Part shown: positions 36,217 to 47,248 of the stretch, in pieces | Numbering within the stretch: the stretch's first letter is position 1 | Layout of the letters: every line of letters starts with the position of its first letter | Assembly (NCBI GenBank): GCA_013397865.1 | Contig: VZTI01000464.1 | Coordinates: forward strand, 1,445,322 to 1,509,321 | DNA: 64,000 nucleotides | DNA from: Struthidea cinerea | Taxonomy: Eukaryota; Chordata; Aves; Passeriformes; Corcoracidae | Direction of reading: 5' to 3' | Notes under the pieces: model-generated | Told to the model about the DNA's origin: nothing | Seen by the model: the letters and a program-made list of their open reading frames with translations, nothing else | Databases searched by the model: none | Translations under genes and position numbers: made by a program

Positions 36217-38279
36217 AAAGGATCAGTAAACACAGCTCATGATGAACTTGAAAATTAACTCTTTCAGCTCACAGATGAAGCCCCACAGCCTCACATACAG
36301 CCCTGATGCTGCTACAGACCTCCAAAAGCCCCACAGTGAAAAGACCCAACAGGCTTTTCCAGATCCCTCTTTCCCACGGCTTTGTGAAGTATGACCACTC
36401 CTGCTCTTCATGAAGTCCCCAGGGCACTTTTAAAAATTATGTCACTAAATTTAAATAGCAGATAAAGTCATTTCAGTTTGAAAAGGTTCCTCAAAACAAA
36501 AGACAGACTTCTGTGTTTTGAGGTATGTCAGGAAAATGTAGATCGCTTCCCATGCATACCAGAGAGGTTTTAAGACAGTGAGCCCCTGAGTAGAATTCCA
36601 GTTACTGACAGATAACAGCTAAAAGTTTTCATTTTCTAGGAAGTAGGTATTGCTCATAGGTGCTTGACTCCTTCTCTCCCTCCCCATGTAAGAATCTTCT
36701 CTTTCAAGCTCTTGGGTGGGATACCTCCATGAGTGAAAGAATGCAAGTAGGAAGGCTCAGCAGCAGTAGCTAATTGTAATGTTTCCCTGGGGAATCCAGA
36801 GTCTACCAGAGCATCCCAGAAATGAAACTTCTGGCTTTGGATCCATGCAGTGTGCGCCATTACCACAGGCACTGCAGTGTCCATAAGGGGAGTCTGCCCC
36901 AGCACTTGCACAACAGGCTGGTGGTGGCCCTGGAGAGGGAAGAGCTACTGCCATTTGCCCTCCCCTGGTACAAATCCCGTACCACTTTTAGCAGAACTTC
37001 CTCCTCCTTCTAGAAGGTTCCAAATTGTACCTGCCCTCAGCCTGTGGACTTGCAGCTGTGTCATAAAGAGGAAGCAGTAAGTGCCCCATATGTGGGGCTT
37101 CAGTATTTTCTCCAGTCTTTGGAGGAAAGACACTGAGGAATGACACCTTCAACCTCACCTCCTCAGAAGAGTGATCTGCTGCCTTCTGGGACAGGCAGTG
37201 CTGGCATGTTCTTACGCCAACTTGTAATCACAGCCTAACCTTACTTTGTGGTTTCCTGGAGGCCATAAAAACAAATGAACAATGAGAGGCAAAGCCATGG
37301 AAGCAAAAAAGGCAACCACTCTCTTTTTTTTTTCTGCAAAATATTTCCCTTATTTCTTTTAGGGAATGTTTACACTATGCATATGCTCATTTTATAGTTT
37401 ATATTGACAGCTACTGTAAGTATTCTATAGAATGATAAACTTAGCTTGAAGAGCTAAGTAACTCAATATAAAAAGGGTGGATGAACCCTCAGTTAGCCCA
37501 GTGTAAATTCAGCGTTTTTCTGTTGTCTTTGCTAGATTTGAGTGCCACAGCTGCAATTAAACCCCACTCCCTGTTTTTGTGCTATTTCTTCTCTATTGCA
37601 TTTGAAATAGAAAAAAAAAAGTGGTTTACCTGACAAAGCATGTCATTAAGTATCAGTTAGGCAAAAACTGTATTGACTCAAATGGGGAAAAAATTAATCT
37701 CAGAAGTTTGGGTTTTACTGTCAACATTGTTCAATACTCCTGTAAATAAATATGACAACAGGGTGCTCCAAGCATATACTGAAGTACCTGTAGTGCAACT
37801 GGATTTAAATTAATCACACAGCTGACGTTGCATGATATATAATTGCACTTCCATATCTATCTTGAGAACTGCAAAACAAAGTCCAAATACTTCAACAATG
37901 GAACCTGTGAAATACAACCAGTTTTATAAGCAAATTTGCTTGCAATGCCAAGCTCCTCTTCTTTTCTAAGTGCCTGCTGGATCGTTACTCAATGGCTTTA
38001 TTGTTTTGGGATCAGAAAGTGAGGACTTCAGCTCTACAATGCACAGTTTGTCACCCTTTGGATAAAGGAGCTGTGAACCAAAGCAGCGGGACATACTTGC
38101 ATTTAACACAGTGTGCTCTGAAGAGTGGAGCACACGCTGGCAAGACTTGAAAGCCCTGAAATACCAGCCAGTTCCTCCAGTTAAATTGGTGAGACCTCCA
38201 CATACCTGTGGGGTGTGAAAAGGCTCCGGTGCTCATCATTCTGCATTAGGATTGAGTTCATCTTATCAAATGGGTCTTT
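36217..38279. other. Non-coding stretch, nothing recognised
   Basis: Short frames only (up to 85 codons), without recognisable domains. A possible short plus-strand exon at 37042-37077 (acceptor 'cctgccctcag', donor GCA|GTAAGTGCC) is too small to support. No transposon is seen. Confidence 0.45.
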
Positions 38280-38560
38280 GAGCGTATTGTGGAGTAATTT
38301 ACCAACCGAAAAAATCATAACGATTTTCCACTTCATTTACCTCAACAGTAGCTACGTAATGTCAATAGTTTTAAACATTTAATTAGACACACCACGTGTT
38401 TTATGCTCTACTAATTACATAAAATTGTGCTCAATAATTTTCTTCCCATTGAAACGAACCTTAAGCAGCTGTTAAAACACTAATTAGGTGAATGCTTCCA
38501 CACTGTGCATTTGACTTGGTGCCAAGCGCATTCCTCCCAGCGGTGAGCGGGGTTTTTCCA
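38280..38560. promoter_or_regulatory. Enhancer-like AT-rich block (candidate conserved element)
   Basis: A repeat-free block with CATTTAATTAGAC, CTACTAATTAC, CACTAATTAGG, CCACGTG and CAATAATTTTC words, that is, four homeodomain-type sites within about 120 bases plus a CACGTG E-box. The spacing of TAATTA sites is denser than in surrounding DNA. Confidence 0.3.
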
Positions 38561-41102
38561 GTGTCCATGATGCAACCGTGAACGCACGTCAATCTCTGCT
38601 GCACCACAGAACCTAGAGTGAACTCTAAACATTTATTTTGGCCCTCACCTTTAAAAACTAACATTTTATATATAAAATGCAACAGTTCAGAAAGTTGTTC
38701 AATTATACTGGCTCTTAGTTTTCTCTGCTTTCGTTTTTATCTCCAAAGAGCAGCTAAATTTGACGCAGACCTTGTCATTTACAATCTCCTATGAAATCAG
38801 CAATTTTTATTACATCGGAGCTGCCTTACAGATGCTATCTCACAATACAGTCAAATGGAAAAGCATTGCTGAGCCTGTTATAAATGAAGCCTTTAATACT
38901 TACTAAATACTTAGATATTTTAGGGTTATTTTGTTCCTAAAATGTTTTAAAAAGTTATGTGAACCACAGTTATCTGTGCATATGGTGGCAAGGGATGGGG
39001 AAATCTTTTTTTATTTTTCAGTTTCACACAAAAAAAGAATTCAGAGAGGTTTTATTTGTTTTTGATATCCTTAAGAAAGGACATGCAAGTCTCACCATTG
39101 ACAAGTTTTTGGTGATCCTAATGGCATCCAGAATTGAGTCAGTACCTCTGAATGTCTTGACTGGCTTCACCCTGGCTTTAACCCTGGCTATAACTCCAGT
39201 AAGATCATGTTCTCTTAATTAGTGAGTAACTCTGTACAGCTGCAGGCCTAATCCTGGTGTTTCTACAAGGACAGAGGGAACCAGATTGCCAATAACAGGA
39301 ACTGTCTGACAGTTCCTCCCTCAGCAGTCCCCCAGATCTGCCCATGCCTCTGTGAACTGGGATTTTGCTCTTGACCACATCCTGACAATTCCAGGCTCAG
39401 GATTTGTTCCTGAAGAATTCCTATAAGAAGAAACTGCCCATACTGGCCATCTTCAGAGACACACAGGTATACTTCTCTCTACATCTGCTTTTTTGTAATT
39501 GGACCCTAGTGAGTGTACATAAATAAAAAATTCAAAAGAAAACAGAATTTTTTCTGTCTTTGACAAAATTTTAAGCATTATCACCTGTGTATGCTTGCTG
39601 CCTCTACAGCCACAAAGGTATGCCTGTTGTATTACAAAAAAATAAATGGTTTATATTTTTAGTTAATATCAGGTCTTCCCAAATTATGTAAACTATACCT
39701 TTTTTTTTTATCATTTCCAGTGTTTGGTGATCTAGCTGGCAATGGGTCTTCTAAAATATATTGCACCTGTGGACTTCCTTCTTTCATGGAAAATTAAGAG
39801 GGACATGCCCTGGCTTCCTTTCTAGTGCCATTATGAGCTGCTTCAAGTGTACTGTTGAATGTTTTAACTTGCATGTTCTGAAGTCAGGGACATCACTAAA
39901 AAAGTGCACAATTCTAATCTGCATGCCAAATCACTGAAGACTGTAGGAATAGATCTGCTTAAAAGAAAAAATCCAAAACATAAAAGATGTTGAATTCCCA
40001 TAGTTCACATTGACCTCATGTACTTGTATAAATGGAAGACACATTTTCTTTGGGGGAAAAAAAAAAAAAAAGAAGAAAGAAAAGGAATTTGACATATTTA
40101 GTGCCTGTATATAAATTCAGATTTTTTTTCTGTGCTGTTATATTTCGTTGAAAAAACCCTGCCAATACAACACGACCATACACAACCAAGAAGCATTTCC
40201 TGGGTACGAAAAGAGCATCTTTCTGTTTTCTGGAGGTTCCCAGCTTAGCCTGTTTCTTAGTCCACTTTCAGAGGTAGCAATGTACCTGTACAAAGTGGGT
40301 AAAGGAAGGTTTAGCTGAGGCAATGCTAATATGAACCAAGTGATTTTCCTTCTTTCAAACAGTCCCTTCACATAAGAGACAGAGTGTAAATCTTCATCAA
40401 TTCATTATACTGAGATATAAGAAAGGAAAAAACGGAAGCTATATTAAATACGTCTGTGGATATAATTTCAAGTGCTCTTCCCACGCAAGACGTATAAACT
40501 TTTCCTGGTAACTAAGATGTCATTGAGACTCACCATTAAACTCTTGAGTCCCAGTACAGAATTCCCTTCCTGAACTATTCCTTTTACAGATCAAACCAGC
40601 AAATCTAGTGTTTGTTTTCCCACCTTGCAGGAAAAAACATCCCCGTCCACCAACTAATTCCAGCAGGCTGATCTAGGAAAATGTCACCTGAACAAGCTGA
40701 CTGGTACCCAAGCATCATTACTTCAGGACAAACAAACGAACAAACCATAGACATTTTGTGCGCTGTTAGAGATGAACATTTAAGTCCTTTCCATAAATAA
40801 GTTGGGCAGTTTTATAGCTGTGAAAAGAAGGAATTAATCTAAGATATATTTTTGATACCTATTTAAACAGGATGGGCATGGGCACTTGCCACATATTTGG
40901 AAATTTAATTTAGTACCTGATAGCCACTTTGTTTTATTCTGCTTTTGTGTGGACTTTTTTAATGTACTGTAAGGACAAGGATATTCTTATTTTTACATGC
41001 ATAAAAAACTGTGAAGATTCACTCATCAAAGTCTTCTTCTAGAAAATGATAGTGGAAATCACACTAGTGTGGAAGAATTACACTGTGCTCTCTTCTGTGG
41101 CC
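38561..41102. other. Non-coding stretch, nothing recognised
   Basis: Short frames only. It holds the palindrome listed separately and an A-rich run near 40058-40081. A segment around 39230-39540 with an AATAAA near its end was examined as a possible LTR and not accepted. Confidence 0.45.
38662..38679. repeat. Perfect 18-bp AT-rich palindrome
   Basis: CATTTTATATATAAAATG equals its reverse complement. It contains TATATA. AT-rich palindromes of this size arise by chance more easily than mixed ones, so little weight is given to it. Confidence 0.9.
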
Positions 41103-41640
41103 AGTCATAGAATCATTCAGTTTGGAAAAGACTTGTAAGATCATTGAGTCCAGCCATTAACCCAGCACTGTCAAGGCCACCACTAAACTACGTCCCTAAG
41201 TAACATATCTACACATTTTTTGAACACTTTCAGGGATGTGTATTCCACCACTTCCCTGGGCAGTCTGTTCCAGTGCTTGACCGCCCTTTCAGTGAAGAAT
41301 TTTTTCTCCATATCCAATCTACACCTCTCCTGGCAGAGCTTGTCCTGTCACTTGTCACCTGGGAGAAGAGCCCGACTCCCACCTGGCTACAGCCTCCTTT
41401 CAGGTAGTTGTGGACAGCGATGAGGTCTCCCCTGAGCCTCCTTTTCTCCAAGCCAAACACCCCCAGCTCCCTCAGCTGCTCCACATAAGACCTGTGCCCC
41501 AGATCCTCCACCAGCTCTGCTGCCCTTTTCTGGACACACCCCGGCACCTCAATGTCTTTCTTGTTGTGAGGGGCCCAAAATCGGACACAGGATTCAAGGT
41601 GCAGCCTCAGCAGTGCCAAGTCCTTTCTCAAGCTGATGGA
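41103..41640 (-). mobile_element. CR1 retrotransposon, 5'-truncated, with polymerase C-terminus
   Basis: This is the longest transposon copy here, about 540 bases, reverse orientation. The minus-strand frame from 41631 encodes the C-terminal region of the CR1 ORF2 protein (endonuclease plus reverse transcriptase). It has the hallmark stretches VRFWAPHNKKDIEV, LRELGVFGLEKRRLRGDL, AVHNYLKGG and VGLFSQVTSDRT. This region lies downstream of the catalytic reverse transcriptase motifs, none of which is present. Near 41310 the family reading continues in another frame (FFTER, KHWNRLP are legible), so there is at least one frameshift. The 3' end shows the untranslated region and the tail words at 41105-41115. 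It is an inactive relic. Confidence 0.95.
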
Positions 41641-41694
41641 CTGTTAACTCATAGCAAGACCCCAGGACATCTCTCCAACATTCTGCATTTGAAG

Positions 41695-41757
41695 ATGTCT
41701 CTTAGACAGGATCAGATGACTTCCCAAGGTCCCTTCCACCCTGAACATTCTACGATG
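41695..41757 (+). mobile_element. CR1 3' terminus, very short, opposite orientation
   Basis: 'gatcagatgacttcccaaggtcccttccaccctg' (split: CAGATGACTTCCCAAGG, TCCCTTCCACCCTG) followed by 'aacattctacgatg' is the last about 60 bases of a plus-strand CR1 with its tail repeat. It lies only about 55 bases from the 5'-truncated end of the minus-strand copy, so the two insertions are arranged with their truncated ends facing each other. Confidence 0.72.
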
Positions 41758-43980
41758 CCCACAGAACACTGACAATCACATCAGGTGGCCATAACCTCAG
41801 TATCTTTCACACACAATTCATTTCCTATTCCTTCCTTTTTGCAGCAGGAGTCTGTTGCACTCACCTGCCTCAGCCTGAGTAACTCAATTATTTCCTTTTT
41901 ACGCATAATGTGCAGCAGAGCACAGGGGCTACAGAGTAATCTTCCCTTTCCAGCTTCCATTTTTACTTCACGGAAACTTCCTTTATCAACCACATTCATG
42001 TTCTTAGAAATGTGTTCATTTCAATAAAAATGACTTACTGTTTTATGGAAGTTGAAGGCCAATGACCCAAATCCTATAAATCATTAAAAATATTTTTTTT
42101 CATAGAATCCTAAGTTGTTTTTTTCTCAGTAGCAGAGAAAGCATTTTACTATAAAAAGTTACATTTTTGCCCACACTAAAAATTCTGTATTAAAAATACA
42201 CTAAATGAGGGACAGATGTTTAAAACAGCAGACCTACAATGAAGTATTAAATATTGCTGGCACAGTGCGCCCTTTGGTACAGCTTAGTCTCTTTTTGCAA
42301 TAGGCATGTTTTCACAGCTGTAAAAGCACCAAAAATTACTGTCTTTGCTCCAATATTAATATAGAAATCTATTAAAAAATACGCCAAACTGCTGAACAGA
42401 TTAGACTATTGTTCATACATTCTATCATTAAAAAAATTTGCTTTTACAAATTAATATTAGAGTCAAATGTTTTGAAGTTAAGAGGAATAGTGTCACTTTG
42501 AAGAACATACGGATTATCGATACAAGACCAAGCAATTCCATTTTTGTCAAAAGAAAAATGCAAGCCTCCTTAAGAAATCAAACCTGCTACTTGATGTTTT
42601 GCTCAATGACAAAAAGTCCGACCCACAGCAGCACAGAGAAGGTGAAGGATCTCGTGTGATATCACTCCAAACCTGCGCTGAGGATGCAGTGTAGGACTAA
42701 AGCCCTTTCCCACAGGTACAGGTGGTGTCTTAGAGCTATGGGAGAAAGTGAAACAGGTCATGGAAGGGCAGATTCTGTGTTCTAGGGGATTTTTGTGTTA
42801 AAACATGATAAACACAAATAAGATCGGCAAAGAGATAATACAAGAACAGAATGATAATGCTAAAATCTTCAGACCTAGTGACTGTGAGGATGAACTTGGT
42901 AAATCCATAAACCACAGTAGGACATGCTCACCACTGTACGTAGGTTCTGCTACATTAAAGGTTTAATTTCTATGTCCTGGTCTGGTGGCTCAGGGCTCTG
43001 AAATCAAACATCACAAGTCCACGCTCTTTGCTGAATTTTGTCTCAGTCTGTGCTTCATTTATTTGAGCACTAAGCAATCAGTGATCATCACAGTCCTGAT
43101 GAAGTGATGCCTACTTAAGTTTGCAAGGCGTCTGGAATAAGAGTAGGTCTGAGATGTCCATAGCTCAATTTGTTTTAGTCAGCACTACTTCAGATATCAA
43201 TCAAAAATATTAGTCCTTGGGACATGAAACTCTTTCACTACTCAAAGCAATAAGGAGAGGAAATGTTACAAAAATCTGCATATAACATTAAATGAAAGGT
43301 GGAACACTTAGCTTGGGTCCTTGAGGGAACCAGAAGAAAAATGAATGTGTGTGCATCTAATAATCTTTGTCCAAATTCCTGGCAAAGAAGGGATGGGTTG
43401 CTGAGAAGAGATAAAGCTTGATTAAAAGCTCAAAACTCCAGAAACACTGTTTTAAAAGCTAGAAAAAAACTTAGAAAACAGGGGAGAACAAGACAGGATA
43501 AGGACACAGCATGCTGGCCAGCCTGATCAACCAGCAGGATGCTAGCACATACAATAATAGAAACAAAACCCCATAAGGCTTTGGGAGCACAGCTCCTGCT
43601 CAATAAACAAATTCTTTGGACTGGAGACATTTTCTTGGAAGGAATTTTTATGGCACACAAACATTTCTACTCTCTTCTGGAAGCCCTGGAAAACCAAACC
43701 CAAACCTCCCCTGCACCACACACACATGCACACAAAAAAACTGAAGATGTCGACAGCCCAAGTGAATCACGATCCGCATCCTCTAGAAAGCCCCTGTGTT
43801 ATCTGTCTGGAGTCGGTTTTTGCTAGAAAGTTCCTACCCGTGTGTGAAGCTCAAAGCCCATGACGTAACTAATTCTTGCCCTGAAGGAATGCCCCCATCT
43901 CTGGAAGCCTTGTTGCCGTGATGGGCATGTCCCACACAGAGCCCCACTAGACTTCCCCTGAGTACGGGGCTCCAGCCGTG

Positions 43981-44004
43981 CACACCTGGGGATGCACAGG
44001 TGTG
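43981..44004. repeat. Inverted E-box pair, 8-bp arms
   Basis: CACACCTG and CAGGTGTG form a perfect stem with an eight-base loop. The arms are also two CACCTG/CAGGTG E-boxes in divergent order, the site class used by ZEB and Snail repressors, which can bind paired sites. It sits in a GC-richer patch (43880-44060). Function is inferred only from motif form. Confidence 0.6.
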
Positions 44005-44735
44005 AAATGGCAGCACTGCCACAGTGGCCAGCACAGTCCAGCACATAATGAAACAGAGCCCTCACCCCTCTGGTTAGGAAAAAAAAAAACAACCCAGGGA
44101 CTATAAAATGCAAGGAGGGAAAGGAGAGGGGGGAGTAAAAACAATCTCTGAGTAGGAAAACAGGATAAATTCATTGAACAAATTATTTACTGGAATTATT
44201 CACTTAGCTTCTATTACAATCTATCCATTCTATCCACCATCTACATCAAATTATAATAAATTATTCTATTATAACTTGGCTTCAGGCCTGCTGATTTGCA
44301 ATAGCTTATTTTTTCAGAAAATAATGGTCTGATGCTGTTCAACCTTCCACAGGATTTAGATGTGCACACCTGGACATACCCAAAAGACAATTTCTTTTTG
44401 AGAATCTCAGTCCTTCTGTAAGTTAAAGAGAGGGGAGTGAGCATATTATATTTAAATTGCCAGCAGATATTCTGACAACATAAAAAAGACCCAAGATATC
44501 AAAACAATATTAAAACAAAAATATCCTGTTGCTTTCCTGAAGAACTTGGCATATGTCCTGTACTGGACACTCAAATGCAATTCTGAGAACATATAAGCAC
44601 TCTCCATCCTTCTGCCATCAGGTCTCTTTACAGAGCAGATGTTTTAGGACTCTTCTGAATCAAAAATATCTTGTTCTGCTTTATCAGACCACCTCTGAAA
44701 TTCATAAAGAGTTGTACTTGAAGACAACAGGATGC

Positions 44736-44744
<9 letters not shown>

Positions 44745-44775
<31 letters not shown>

Positions 44776-44798
44776 ACCAAGCAGTGTTTTTTTTTTTT
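44745..44798. repeat. Poly(A)30 then poly(T)12, next to an ambiguous base
   Basis: Thirty A (44745-44774), twelve mixed bases, then twelve T (44787-44798), with a single N at 44808. The complementary homopolymers could fold back. This and the N suggest a sequencing or assembly difficulty, so local length is unreliable. No gene or retrocopy body is recognised on either side. Confidence 0.95.
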
Positions 44799-46904
44799 AC
44801 ACACAATNCAAGCCCATGAAGGTTGCTTTTTTATGTAACACATAAAAATAAGATTGCTTTCCATAGCCACAGAGAATAATTATTTGTTAAGAATCCAAAC
44901 CTGCACTGGGATAAAATGAGCACAGGTCCAACTAAAAGGTCTAGTTACACTGAAAGAACAGCAGGCGAAATGTGCAGTTAAGGGTTTGCAAACATGAGAA
45001 TGCTGCTCACCTTCCTTTCCTCATTCCCATACTCCTGCAGTCTCTATGCCTGTCAGCTGATCAGACAGACACTGAACTTTTAATTGCATATACACTGTAA
45101 TTTTTACAACGTCCTTGATTTCAGCACAGCATGTATCATATTATGGATGAAAGTAAAAATAAATAAGGAAAAAGGTGAGGAAAAAAACTGACTTCTACAC
45201 ATTTTTTCCAGTAGTTTATGAAACAACACCACAAAGCAAGAGATAACCAAGGTCTTACGGGTCTCTCTTACCAGGGGCAGCTGCTGGAGCAGCAGGATAA
45301 GGCCAAATTCTACCCATGTGGGCAATCTGAAAGCAAAGTTAAACCAGGTGGGTGAAAGGGTGGTCATGCTCTGAATGGGATAGATTGGTTCTGTCCCTGG
45401 CAAAAAATGAAGGACAATGTAGAAGATAGCAGTGCAGAGGAATTCCACAATAAATTCATATCCACATGTCAAGAACCTGAAAGCACCTTGGATGTAGCCA
45501 CCTCAGATTCCACCTTTTCAAATATGCATCTCAGAAAAAAACAGCAGACATCACACCACTAAGATGAAACCAATGCTTAACTTTTTCCGTCACTCCTCAC
45601 AGAAGTGTGGGGTTTTATTCTGCTAGTATAAACATGTTCTGCTGTGCTTTTGTAATCCTGAAAACACACTAGCACTACTTCCATGTAGTTTCATTGCTGT
45701 GTCTACTACCATTAAAGGGTAAGCATATACTTCAAGACAATAATTCACTTAGCTAGTTGCCAGAGCCAGCATTATGTGAATAAGCTTGATAGATCTCTGT
45801 TCCTAACCTATCAGAAAACAATTTATGGAATCTAATAAATTAAAAATGAATTGTCTCCAGCAACCATATATTTCACAATAAATGTACGCTCTTTGATCTC
45901 AACTGACTGTGCTATGTTCTAATTAATTTTTATACAGAAGTTTGCTATTGCCCCTTAAATAGATTTTATACACAAGACTAATCAGCCAGCATTTTCAGCT
46001 GTGCCTTTGTCTTTTCACCTTCCAACCAAGTTAAAAATTCACAGAATTCTAGAATTTATGGCATAGCTTTCTACATATAAGCCATTTCAGTTTAAGGACA
46101 GAAAGACCTATATTTTTTCTTTGCTTTCTTGACCCCAACAGGCACATAATAGAAAAGAAAAACATGCCAATAGCTTAAGGACTTGCCTCTAGACAGCGTG
46201 ACTGTGGAAATGAACCCCTTTCTAGCTCTCAGCTGCTTTCTTACCCAGCAGAAAGTACTGGAGTTACTCAGTCACTCTGTATCCCCGCCACGATCTTCTG
46301 AGATAGGTACAGAGCCATTTGGTATTGCTGTTTGGAATGGCAGGGCAGCTGGCATGGAGTAGGGGTTTGGCCCTATTTCTGCTGGGGTGCTGTACCTTCC
46401 CACTCACGAGCTTATTTTCCTGTCTCAATGACCAAGAACCTGGAAAAGACATCTACAACTGCAATACAAAATCGCCAATTTGGACTGGATGGTCTATGCA
46501 CAGAGTATTTCATGCATCTGATGTGTAGGTTCTGGCATCAGACTTAGGGAAAGAAAATACCAGTGAGGCTGGGGTAGAAGGCATTAGCCTGGGGAGAAAA
46601 GTAAAGGAGAAATGAGCTTGGCCATTGATGCCATTTGTCTCCTGCTTTGCCACGGGAGGTAGATTCTGTTCACCTGCAGGACTAAAATGCAATAAAAAAA
46701 TTCTAATTCATTAGAAGGAAAAACAACTTTCTTCCCCAAATCCTCCTCTGTTTCTATGCATTCATGTAGAAAGGTCTAAGGCTCTTTATGTGTTTTTCCA
46801 TAGCACCATTACTGTCCTTGCTTACAAGTAATAAGCTGTGCCTCTCTACCTGCCATTAATCTCTGAAGGGCAGTATAGCCCTTAAGCTACGAAAGATGCT
46901 CTAA

Positions 46905-46951
46905 TATATTCTATATACATATATATGCATACATAAACGTATATATATGCT
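46905..46951. repeat. TA-rich microsatellite-like tract
   Basis: Interrupted TATATA/CATATA words (attctatatacatatatatg ... cgtatatatatgc). It is a short imperfect dinucleotide tract with no other feature. Confidence 0.8.
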
Positions 46952-47169
46952 TCGAAAATGAAAATAAAAGCTTAAGGAAATGAAAAAAGCATCCCGTAAA
47001 TTCCTAAGAATTCCCAGTGAGAAAGAGAATAGCAAATTCAGCCTCAGCATCAGGCATCAGCACACAGCAAAGAATTCTTGTTGCATACCATGTGGTCTAG
47101 AGACACCAGTAAAGTTGACTGAATATCCACTTGACATAAGGTCAGAAAACTGTCTCTCTAGAGCGGCTT

Positions 47170-47248
47170 AAGTATATAAGGATCCTCCCTTGGGATACAG
47201 ACAGATGACCCTGGGAGATCTCTTTCAGCATTTTTCTATGACTCCGTA
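47170..47248 (+). mobile_element. Possible degraded CR1 3' terminus
   Basis: 'cagatgaccctgggagatctc' (CAGATGACCCTGGGAGATC) followed by 'tttttctatgactccg' resembles the final 50 bases of a CR1 (gatgacc..ggaggtcccttcca..ctatgattctgt) with several changes. It is too short and diverged to be sure. Confidence 0.35.

Noticed and set aside
39230..39540. Segment with AATAAA near its end, considered as a solitary LTR
   Set aside because: No TG...CA termini, no target duplication and no retroviral tract could be identified.
42100..42120. 'catagaatcctaag' resembling the start of a reversed CR1 3' end
   Set aside because: Similarity stops after about 15 bases and the following sequence is unrelated.
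45011..45056. Minus-strand splice-site pair (acceptor after 'gtctgtctgatcag', donor GAAG|GTGAGCA)
   Set aside because: Isolated 46-base segment, open in one frame only, and to the right of the CpG island. It would need a separate gene, with nothing else to support it.
45104..45472. Hydrophobic 122-codon minus-strand frame resembling a membrane protein
   Set aside because: No family recognised, no flanking splice signals that preserve the frame, and T/A-rich antisense sequence readily encodes Phe/Leu/Ile-rich peptides by chance.
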